Below, in pieces: positions 36,999-44,190 of a stretch of DNA of 63,637 nucleotides (within the stretch, counting starts at the first letter, position 1; every line of letters begins with the position of its first letter). Source of the DNA: Streptomyces sp. JHA26 (GTDB lineage: Bacteria > Actinomycetota > Actinomycetes > Streptomycetales > Streptomycetaceae); contig NZ_BDJC01000042.1 in the NCBI RefSeq assembly GCF_002005565.1, positions 1-63,637 on the forward strand, read 5' to 3'. A program made the translations under genes and the position numbers. Under the pieces are notes generated by a model. That model had not been told where the DNA came from and made no database searches. It saw nothing but the letters and a program-made list of their open reading frames with translations.

Positions 36999-39113
36999 TC
37001 AGGCCAGCGACCGCTTCAGGAAGTCCACCTGGAGCAGCAGCAGGTTCTCGGCGACCTCCTCCTGCGGCGTCATGTGCGTGACGCCGGACAGCGGGAGCAC
37101 CTCGTGCGGGCGTCCGGCCGCCAGCAGGGCCGAGGACAGACGCAGGGAGTGCGCGACCACCACGTTGTCGTCCGCCAGCCCGTGGACGATCATCATCGGG
37201 CGGTGCGGCTCGGCGGCGTCGACCAGGCCCGCGTCGTCGATCACCGAGTTGCGGCGGTAGACCTCCGGCTGCTCGTCCGGGTGACCGACGTAGCGCTCCT
37301 GGTAGTGGGTGTCGTACAGCCGCAGGTCCGTCACCGGGGCGCCCACGATCGCCGCGTGGAAGACGTCCGGCCGGCGCAGCACCGCCAGCGCCGCCAGATA
37401 GCCGCCGAAGGACCAGCCGCGCACGGCCACCCGGTTCAGGTCGAGCGGGAAGTCGGCGGCGAGGGCCTGGAGCGCGTCGACCTGGTCCTGGACGACGACC
37501 GCGGCCACGTCGTCCTTGACGGCCTTCTCCCAGGCGGGCGAGCGCCCCGGTGTGCCCCGCCCGTCGGCGACGACCACCGCGAAGCCCTGATCGGCGAACC
37601 ACTGCGAGGTGAGGTGCGCGTTGTGCGCGGCCACCACGCGCTGGCCGTGCGGACCACCGTACGGGTCCAGGAGCACCGGCAGGGAGGTGTCACCGTGGTA
37701 GTCCGTCGGCATAAGCACGGCGCACGGGACACGGCGTGCGCCCCCTTGGGTGAGCGTCACGCGCGGGGACGAACCGGGGTGTTCGGCGTACGAGGCGACG
37801 GTCGCCACCGGCTTCCCGTCCCGCAGCACCTGCGCCCGGGCCCCCGGCCGGTCCAGCGTCGCGGAGACGAGGACGGTCACGCCCCCGGCGCGCACCGCCG
37901 AGTGCACGCCGGGCTCCCGCGAGACGCGCTCCACGCCGAGTTCGTTCACCCGGTACACGTGGACCTCGCCGGTCTCCGGGTCGGCCGCGTCCTCGCCCGC
38001 CGACGCGGAGACCAGCACGTCGTCGGCGGATACGTCCAGCACCGCCCGCAGGTGCAACTGCGCTCCGGTGAGCGGTCGTTCGCCGACCGCGAGGACCCGT
38101 GCCCCGCCCTCGTCGGCGATCCGCACGAGCTGCCCGGACGGGCTCCAGCAGGGCACACCGGGGAAGAGTTCCAGCCAAACCGGATCTTCGTCCGCGTGCA
38201 CCATCCGGGTCGCCCCGGACGCGGTGTCCACGGCCAGGTACAGCTGGCTGCGCTGGTCGCGCGCCTGTACGAGGAGCAGTGGCGCCCCCGCCGCTGACCA
38301 GTGCACTCGCGCCAGATACGGGTACCGCGCCCGGTCCCAGAGGACCTCCGTGCGCCCCCCGTCCAGCCCGGTCAGGAACAGTCGTACGTCCGCGTTGGCG
38401 GTGCCCGCCGCCGGGTACGGGACGTGTTGTGGATCACGTTCGGGGTGGGCCGGGTCGGAGATCCACCACCGTCTGACCGGCGTGTCGTCCACCCGCGCGA
38501 CCAGCAGCCGGTCGGACTCCGGGCTCCACCAGAAGCCCCGCGTCCGCCCCATCTCCTCGGCGGCGATGAACTCGGCGAGCCCGTGGGAGACGCCCTCGGC
38601 GTCCGGCTCGGCCAGCGCCCTGTCCCCGTCCCCCTCGGCGCCCACCACCCGCAGGGCGCCCCGGGCGACGTAGGCGACGTGCCGTCCGTCGGGGGAGGGC
38701 CGCGGATCGATCACCGGCCCGGGAACGGGGAGTTCACGGGCCGTGCCCGCCCGCAGCTCGGCCGTGAAGAGCCGCCCCGACAGGGCGAAGGAGGCCAGCT
38801 CGACGGCCGCGTCGGTGGCGTAGCCGACGATGCCGGCGCCGCCCTCGCGGCTGCGCTCGCGCCGCGCCCTCTCCTCGGGCGACAGGCGCTCCTCGGCGCC
38901 GCCGAGGAGGGCGCGCGGGTCCGCGGCGACGCGCTCCCCGCCCTCCGCGAGGTCGAGGACCCACAGGGAGTTGGCCCGGTCCGTACCGGAACCGGAGCGC
39001 AGGAAGGCGACCCGTGAACCGTCGGGTGCCACGGTGAACGCACGCGGCGCGCCGAGCGTGAACCGCTGGGTGCGGGCGTGCCGTCTGGGGAAGGATTCGG
39101 GCTCGGTCGTCAT
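36999..39113 (-). CDS. Prolyl oligopeptidase-family (S9) serine peptidase, DPP4-like
   Basis: 704 aa from ATG 39113. The N-terminal beta-propeller (about 1-430) has many WSPESDRLLVAR- and YLARVHWSA-type blades. The C-terminal alpha/beta-hydrolase domain carries the nucleophile in GWSFGGY, the Asp in LADDNV and the His in GVTHM, the S9 order Ser-Asp-His. No signal peptide is seen, so it probably acts in the cytoplasm on small peptides that the adjacent transporters bring in. TATGGT lies 6 nt before the ATG and there is no ribosome binding site. Confidence 0.93.
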   Translation of the reverse strand: MTTEPESFPRRHARTQRFTLGAPRAFTVAPDGSRVAFLRSGSGTDRANSLWVLDLAEGGERVAADPRALLGGAEERLSPEERARRERSREGGAGIVGYATDAAVELASFALSGRLFTAELRAGTARELPVPGPVIDPRPSPDGRHVAYVARGALRVVGAEGDGDRALAEPDAEGVSHGLAEFIAAEEMGRTRGFWWSPESDRLLVARVDDTPVRRWWISDPAHPERDPQHVPYPAAGTANADVRLFLTGLDGGRTEVLWDRARYPYLARVHWSAAGAPLLLVQARDQRSQLYLAVDTASGATRMVHADEDPVWLELFPGVPCWSPSGQLVRIADEGGARVLAVGERPLTGAQLHLRAVLDVSADDVLVSASAGEDAADPETGEVHVYRVNELGVERVSREPGVHSAVRAGGVTVLVSATLDRPGARAQVLRDGKPVATVASYAEHPGSSPRVTLTQGGARRVPCAVLMPTDYHGDTSLPVLLDPYGGPHGQRVVAAHNAHLTSQWFADQGFAVVVADGRGTPGRSPAWEKAVKDDVAAVVVQDQVDALQALAADFPLDLNRVAVRGWSFGGYLAALAVLRRPDVFHAAIVGAPVTDLRLYDTHYQERYVGHPDEQPEVYRRNSVIDDAGLVDAAEPHRPMMIVHGLADDNVVVAHSLRLSSALLAAGRPHEVLPLSGVTHMTPQEEVAENLLLLQVDFLKRSLA

Positions 39114-39119
39114 GCCCTG

Positions 39120-39125
39120 ACCATA
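39120..39125 (-). promoter_or_regulatory. Possible leaderless -10 box of the S9 peptidase gene
   Basis: Minus-strand TATGGT with 6 nt to the ATG, the same box and spacing as for the antitoxin at 2093. Confidence 0.45.
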
Positions 39126-39319
39126 TTGGCCATGCGCCCCCTTGTGCGGCCGTGCGCCGATCGATGCGCGCGTACGGATAGTTATGATCACTAGCGCACA
39201 GTGGGTATCAACTGGGTGCCCGCTGCGTGGATTTATCTGCTCCTGCGTACCGAAGCGTTCCGATAGTCCGACCGCGTCCGACCTTCCCATGTCCCTGGGT
39301 TCTTTGGAGGTGAGCCGCC

Positions 39320-39514
39320 GTGGCACTCTCGATTTCGGCGGTGGTGCTGCTGGCGATCATCGTCTTCCTGCTGGTCAAGAAGTCAGGACTGAAAGCCGGC
39401 CATGCGATCGTCTGCATGCTGCTCGGCTTCTATCTGGCCTCTTCGACCGTCGCGCCGACGATCAGCGAGGTGACGACGAACATCGCGGGGATGATCGGAA
39501 GCATCAACTTCTGA
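39320..39514 (+). CDS. Small membrane protein
   Basis: 64 aa from GTG 39320 with GGAGGTGA upstream. Two hydrophobic segments, ISAVVLLAIIVFLLV and AIVCMLLGFYLASSTV, are joined by KKSGLKAGH, so it is a two-helix hairpin. Small proteins of this form are conserved in Streptomyces. The function is unknown. A GC-rich hairpin follows at 39525-39562. Confidence 0.82.
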   Translation: MALSISAVVLLAIIVFLLVKKSGLKAGHAIVCMLLGFYLASSTVAPTISEVTTNIAGMIGSINF

Positions 39515-39524
39515 GCACCGTCTC

Positions 39525-39562
39525 CCGGCCGGGCCCCGTGGCACGTCCCGGGGCCCGGCCGG
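39525..39562 (+). terminator. Hairpin after the small membrane protein gene
   Basis: A perfect 13-bp stem (39525-39537 with 39550-39562) and a 12-nt loop, without a T-run. Confidence 0.65.
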
Positions 39563-39709
39563 AGTCCACGTCCCGTCCGTGAGCCGGCCGCCGACGGCGG
39601 CCGGAACGCGTGACCGTTCCGACGCGCGCCCACCGGCCCCCTCGCGTGTTACCCGCTGGTAGGCAATGATGGCGGGGCCATCATCCACGTGCGCAGGGCG
39701 GAGCCGACG

Positions 39710-41149
39710 GTGACGACTTCCGAGGAACAGAGCGAGGAACGCGACGGGTCGCGGACGAGGGTGCACGCCTTCCGGGACGACGCCCTCGGGGACCACGACG
39801 CGGTCGGCCTCGCCCGCGCGATCCGCCGGGGCGAGGTCGGCGCCGCCGAGGCCGCCCGCGACGCCGGGGCACGGGTCAGGGCCGTCGAGCCCCGGTTGAA
39901 CGCCGTCCAGGTCCGTCTCGACCTCCCGGCCCTCGGCTCCGCGCCCGACGGCGCCTTCGCCGGGGTGCCGACCTTCGTCAAGGACAACACCGACTACCGG
40001 GGCCTGCCCACCGGCCACGGCAGCGCCGCCTTCACGCCCCGGGCGGCCCGGCGGCACGCCCCGTTCGTCCGCCAGTTCCTGAGCACCGGTGTCACGGTGC
40101 TCGGCAAGACCCGGTTGCCCGAGTTCGGGTTCAGTCCCTCCACGGAGTTCGAGGGGGCCGAGCCCGTCCGCAACCCGTGGCACACGGACCACTCGGCGGG
40201 CGGGTCCTCGGGCGGCAGCGCGGCCCTGGTCGCCGCCGGGGCGGTGCCGATCGCCCACGCCAACGACGGCGGCGGCTCGATCCGCATCCCGGCCGCCGCG
40301 TGCGGCCTCGTCGGCCTGAAGCCGAGCCGCGGCCGGGTGGTGGCGAACGCGCAGGGCCGCAGGCTCCCCGTCGACCTCGTCGCCGACGGCGTCGTGAGCC
40401 GCTCGGTGCGCGACAGCGCGGCGTTCCTGGCCGCTGCGGAGCGCCACTGGCGGAACCCGAAGCTGCCGCCCGTGGGCCTTGTCGAGGGCCCCTCGGACCG
40501 CCGCCTGCGCATCGGCCTCCTGGTGGACTCCCCGAACGGCGTCCGGGCCGACGCCGACACCCGGGCGGCCGTCACGGAGACGGCCGAGCGCCTCGAGCGG
40601 CTCGGACACACCGTGGAACCGGTGGAGCTGCCCCTCGACCCGCGGTTCACCGACGACTTCCTCACCTACTGGGGCATGCTGTCGTTCCTGCTCGGCGTCA
40701 GCGGCAGAACGCTGGGCGCGGACTTCGACCGGAGCCGCATGGACGGCCTCAGCCGGGGCCTGCGCGAGACGTACGTGCGGAAGTGGAAGCGGACACCGGG
40801 CGTCGTGCGCAGGCTGAGGCGCACGCGGGAGGCGTACGCGGCGGGCTTCCGGGGGCTCGACGTGATCCTCTCCCCGGTCCTGGCCCACACCACCCCGCCG
40901 ATCGGCCACCTCGACCCGGCCGTCCCCTACACCACGCTGATCGAACGGATCCTCGCCTACGTGGCGTTCACCCCGGTCGACAACGTCGTCGGCACCCCGT
41001 CGATGTCGGTGCCGGCCGCGAGCGCGACGGCGGACGGGCTGCCGATCGGCGTCATGTTCTCGGGCCGCCCGGGAGCCGAACGGACGCTGCTGGAGCTGGC
41101 GTTCGAGCTGGAGGCGGACCGGCCGTTCCGACGGCTCCAGGATTCCTGA
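39710..41149 (+). CDS. Amidase-signature family hydrolase
   Basis: About 479 aa from GTG 39710, with GGGCGGAG 9-16 nt upstream; a GTG at 39689 is also possible. The catalytic Lys is in FVKDNTDYRG. The amidase signature GGSSGGSAALVAAG gives the cis-Ser, and the nucleophile Ser is in DGGGSIRIPAAACGLVGLKPS. The Ser-cisSer-Lys triad is complete. The length and the TPVDNVVGTPSMSVP end fit general amidases. It would hydrolyse an amide to acid and ammonia; the substrate is unknown. No GatB or GatC gene is nearby, so it is not the GatA subunit. Confidence 0.92.
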   Translation: MTTSEEQSEERDGSRTRVHAFRDDALGDHDAVGLARAIRRGEVGAAEAARDAGARVRAVEPRLNAVQVRLDLPALGSAPDGAFAGVPTFVKDNTDYRGLPTGHGSAAFTPRAARRHAPFVRQFLSTGVTVLGKTRLPEFGFSPSTEFEGAEPVRNPWHTDHSAGGSSGGSAALVAAGAVPIAHANDGGGSIRIPAAACGLVGLKPSRGRVVANAQGRRLPVDLVADGVVSRSVRDSAAFLAAAERHWRNPKLPPVGLVEGPSDRRLRIGLLVDSPNGVRADADTRAAVTETAERLERLGHTVEPVELPLDPRFTDDFLTYWGMLSFLLGVSGRTLGADFDRSRMDGLSRGLRETYVRKWKRTPGVVRRLRRTREAYAAGFRGLDVILSPVLAHTTPPIGHLDPAVPYTTLIERILAYVAFTPVDNVVGTPSMSVPAASATADGLPIGVMFSGRPGAERTLLELAFELEADRPFRRLQDS

Positions 41150-41204
41150 GAGGCGGCGGCCGGGGACCGGCCCGGGGCCTCTCCGGGCGCCGCCCCGCCC
41201 GCCG

Positions 41205-41339
41205 TCAGAGCAGAAGCGGCACCGCCGCGCCCCACAGCACCGACAGGGCCACCAGCGGAGGCCCGACCGGCATGCCCTGCTGCCCCGCCGGCGCCTCCGC
41301 CGGCGGTCGCAGCTCCGGGCGGAGCAGTAGCGCCCGCAC
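41205..41339 (-). CDS. Possible small protein with hydrophobic C-terminus
   Basis: 44-aa frame from GTG 41339, directly preceded by GAGGAG. The same frame stays open upstream without a good start. The end, GPPLVALSVLWGAAVPLLL, is a convincing membrane segment, and the upstream frame (NRADRAWLERRLGREPGAERV) looks like protein rather than shadow. It lies downstream of the DUF397 gene on the same strand and may be its third operon member. Confidence 0.35.
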   Translation of the reverse strand: MRALLLRPELRPPAEAPAGQQGMPVGPPLVALSVLWGAAVPLLL

Positions 41340-41410
41340 CTCCTCGGCGACACGCTCCGCGCCCGGCTCGCGGCCCAGGCGGCGCTCCAGCCACGCCCGA
41401 TCCGCCCGGT

Positions 41411-41620
41411 TCAGCCCTCGACGGCGTACGGCACGAAGCCGGCCCAGGCGGCGGGCGCGAAGGCCAGACGGGGGCCCTCGACGTTCTTCGAGTCACGGAC
41501 GTGAACGGTGCCGGGTTCGGTGGCGATCTCGACGCAGGAGTCGGTCTCGGCACCGCTGCTGTAGCTGCTCTTGAACCACGCCAGGTCGGAGGCGTTCCCG
41601 GACGAGGCCGTGTGCGTCAT
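41411..41620 (-). CDS. DUF397-domain protein
   Basis: 69 aa. It has the full family pattern: LAWFKSSYSSGAETDSCVEIA, VHVRDSKNVEGPRLAFAPAAWAGFV. DUF397 proteins are small partners of DUF5753-type XRE regulators in Streptomyces and affect development or antibiotic production in several cases (whiJ/abaA-type systems). The ATG overlaps the stop of the regulator gene upstream by 4 bases. Confidence 0.93.
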   Translation of the reverse strand: MTHTASSGNASDLAWFKSSYSSGAETDSCVEIATEPGTVHVRDSKNVEGPRLAFAPAAWAGFVPYAVEG

Positions 41621-42501
41621 GTCTCCCCCAGCAGTCGGTCGATGAAAGCAGTCGACTCACGCGGTGTGAGGGCCTGCGCCCGGATGATGCCATACCGAAG
41701 TTCCAGGATACGGAGCTGCCTCGGATCGGTGACCGGTCGTCCGTTGGCGACTCCCGGGGAACGACCCACCGCCGTCCCGTCGTCGAACTTCAGCACCTCG
41801 ATCCCACCGTCCGCCCCGGCGTGCTCTTCGCGGTCCATCGGCATGACCTGGATCTCGACGTTGGGCAACTGCCCAACCGCCAGAAGGTGTTCGAGCTGCC
41901 GACGCACGACCTCCGTTCCCCCGAGGCGTCGCCGGAGCGACCACTCGTCCTGGACGAAGCTGAGTTCAGGTGCCGAGTCCCGATCGAAGACCGTCTTACG
42001 GGCCATGCGAGCGGCCACACCCCTTTCGACCTCCTCGTCGGCGTACCGAGGCCGACGCATCCGGAACAGGGCTTGCGCGTACTCCGGTGTCTGCAAGAGG
42101 CCATGGATGTTCACGGGGTCGTAGAGCTGAAGCTCGACCGCCCGTGCCTCCAACTGCGCCAGATCCCGCACCTTCTTCGGGTACCGGACCTTCTTCACGT
42201 CCTCCTGCATCGCCGCGACGAGACCACCGGCGCGCAGCACCTCGTCGGCCATGAGCAGGTACTCGGGCCGGGGGATCCGCTTGCCGGTCTCGATCTTGTA
42301 GACGAGGTCCTCGCCGTATCCCACGGCCACCGCGAACTCGCCGACCCGCAACCCCGCCGCTTCCCGCCGGAGCCTCAACTGGCGTCCCACCGTGGCGACC
42401 ACGGCGAGCGCCCAGTCGTCGTCCGGGTCCACCTCCCAGCCCGGCTCGTCCGTCCGGTCCGTCTCGGCCCCGGCCCGCACCGCCTCACCGTTCACCGACA
42501 T
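41617..42501 (-). CDS. XRE-family regulator with DUF5753 domain
   Basis: About 294 aa from ATG 42501, chosen for GGAGGGG just upstream; the frame extends to 42591 without such a site. The helix-turn-helix (about residues 30-90) reads GRQLRLRREAAGLRVGEFAVAVG, then KIETGKRIP. The DUF5753 domain fills the rest, with IHGLLQTPEYAQAL, ELSFVQDEWSLRRRLGG and EIQVMPMDREEHAG. This class pairs with a DUF397 protein; here the two genes overlap. The often-found third partner, a small anti-sigma-type ATPase, is not adjacent. Confidence 0.93.
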   Translation of the reverse strand: MSVNGEAVRAGAETDRTDEPGWEVDPDDDWALAVVATVGRQLRLRREAAGLRVGEFAVAVGYGEDLVYKIETGKRIPRPEYLLMADEVLRAGGLVAAMQEDVKKVRYPKKVRDLAQLEARAVELQLYDPVNIHGLLQTPEYAQALFRMRRPRYADEEVERGVAARMARKTVFDRDSAPELSFVQDEWSLRRRLGGTEVVRRQLEHLLAVGQLPNVEIQVMPMDREEHAGADGGIEVLKFDDGTAVGRSPGVANGRPVTDPRQLRILELRYGIIRAQALTPRESTAFIDRLLGET

Positions 42502-42727
42502 GCGCGCCCCTCCGCAGTGCTGCCCCGTACCGTCCCGCTCCGCTCGCAGGCGCGGACTGTGGCTCTGCGTGACGGTGCGGTCACTCATCACGGTACGTTC
42601 GGTCGGCCACGCCCGGTGACGTGAATCGGCAAATCACCGGAACCCGCCGCCTCGGCCACGGCGCGCTTCGACGCCCGCGAGGGAGACGATCCGCGGCGCC
42701 GGGCCCGCGGACCGGCCGGGCGCCTCA

Positions 42728-42733
42728 TAGGCT
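42728..42733 (+). promoter_or_regulatory. Possible leaderless -10 box of mshB
   Basis: TAGGCT ends 6 nt before the ATG at 42740; no ribosome binding site is visible. Confidence 0.45.
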
Positions 42734-42739
42734 GGTCCC

Positions 42740-43615
42740 ATGACGGAACTGCCCCCCTCCCGCGCCGACCGGCGTCTGCTGCTGGTGCACGCTCACCCGG
42801 ACGACGAGTCGATCAACAACGGCGCGACCATGGCCCGGTACGCCGCCGAAGGCGCCCATGTGACGCTGGTCACCTGCACGCTCGGCGAGCGGGGCGAGGT
42901 CATCCCGCCCGAGCTGGGGCACCTGAGCGGGGCCGCCCTCGGCGGGCACCGGCGGGGGGAGCTGAAGGAGGCGATGCGCGCGCTCGGGGTCGAGGACTTC
43001 CGGCTGCTCGGCGGGGCCGGGCGGTACAGCGACTCCGGGATGATGGGGCTGCCCGACAACGACGATCCCGGCTGCTTCTGGCAGGCCGACGTCGACCGGG
43101 CGGCGGGGCTGCTCGCCGAGGTGATCCTCGAGATCCGCCCCCAGGTCCTCGTCACCTACGACGACGACGGCGGCTACGGCCACCCCGACCACATCCAGGC
43201 CCACCGCGTCGCCATGCGCGCCGTCGAGCTCGCCGCCGAGCAGGGCTGGGACGTCCCCAAGGTCTACTGGAACCGCGTGCCCCGGACCGTCGCCGAGGAG
43301 TCCTTCGCCCGCCTCGAGCGCGACCTGCCCGGCCTGCCCTTCGAGAAGGCGGCCGCCGTCGGTGACGTGCCGGGCGTCGTCGCCGACGAACGGATCACCA
43401 CCGAGATCGACGGCACCCCGTACGCCGCCGCCAAGGCCGCGGCGATGCGGGCGCACGCCACGCAGATCACGGTGGCCGAACCGTACTTCGCGCTCTCCAA
43501 CGAACTCGCGCAGCCGCTCTTCACCACCGAGTACTACGAGTTGGTGCGCGGCGAGCGTCCCGCGCGGCGCGAGAGCGACCTGTTCGCCGGGACCGGGACC
43601 GGGGGAGCGTCGTGA
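42740..43615 (+). CDS. mshB: MshB: GlcNAc-Ins deacetylase of mycothiol biosynthesis
   Basis: 291 aa. It hydrolyses the acetyl group of 1D-myo-inosityl 2-acetamido-2-deoxy-alpha-D-glucopyranoside in mycothiol synthesis. The zinc and catalytic motif is AHPDDES near the N-terminus, with the second ligand in GHPDH and the family block VTCTLGERGEV. The length is normal. It overlaps the next gene by 4 bases (GTGA). Mycothiol is the main thiol of actinobacteria. Confidence 0.94.
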   Translation: MTELPPSRADRRLLLVHAHPDDESINNGATMARYAAEGAHVTLVTCTLGERGEVIPPELGHLSGAALGGHRRGELKEAMRALGVEDFRLLGGAGRYSDSGMMGLPDNDDPGCFWQADVDRAAGLLAEVILEIRPQVLVTYDDDGGYGHPDHIQAHRVAMRAVELAAEQGWDVPKVYWNRVPRTVAEESFARLERDLPGLPFEKAAAVGDVPGVVADERITTEIDGTPYAAAKAAAMRAHATQITVAEPYFALSNELAQPLFTTEYYELVRGERPARRESDLFAGTGTGGAS

Positions 43616-44034
43616 GCGGGCGTACCGAGCCGCCGGCCTCCGCCCTGGCCCGGCCCCTGCGACCGCCGTCCCCCGGGCGGGCCGCCCTCTACCTCGGGCT
43701 CCTCGTCCTCGGCGCCCTGACCGGAGTGGCGGGAGCGCTCGTGCAGGGCGCCTGGTTCCCCGGCGGGCTGCTGCTCGCGCTGGCCGCAGAGGCGGGCCTG
43801 TGCCTCGGCGCCGGACGTGCCGTGGGCCGCCGCGGCGGGGCCGTGGCGCCCGCCGTCGGCTGGGCGGTCGCCGTCGTGCTGCTCACCACCAGCCGCCCGG
43901 AGGGGGACTTCGCCTTCGCCGCGGGCGGCGGCTCGTACCTCTTCCTGCTCGGCGGCATCGCCGTCGCTGTGATGTGCGCCACCCTCGCCCCGGTGCGGCA
44001 ACCGAACGGCGGCGACGCCCGACTTGGCAAATGA
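43612..44034 (+). CDS. DUF6113-type integral membrane protein
   Basis: 140 aa. A cytoplasmic Pro-rich start precedes four hydrophobic segments: LYLGLLVLGALTGVAGALV, GGLLLALAAEAGLCLG, AVGWAVAVVLLTTS and YLFLLGGIAVAVMCATL. It is coupled to mshB by a 4-base overlap, as is usual in Streptomyces. The function is unknown. Confidence 0.82.
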   Translation: MSGRTEPPASALARPLRPPSPGRAALYLGLLVLGALTGVAGALVQGAWFPGGLLLALAAEAGLCLGAGRAVGRRGGAVAPAVGWAVAVVLLTTSRPEGDFAFAAGGGSYLFLLGGIAVAVMCATLAPVRQPNGGDARLGK

Positions 44035-44190
44035 CGTACCGCTTCGCCGGGTCACGGGCGTGCACGTCCGGTGTGGGTTTCCCCAGCAGTCATGGGATAC
44101 GCGTGAGAAGCGGCCAGTATGGTGGTGCGCGCCGCCGGGCCGCCCGCTTTCTGGTGCGCCGGGCGGCGGAGCCAACCGGGAGAACCTGCC

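Noticed and set aside
39710..41149. GatA subunit of the tRNA amidotransferase
   Set aside because: The amidase signature is shared, but gatB and gatC are not adjacent and the sequence fits a general amidase better.
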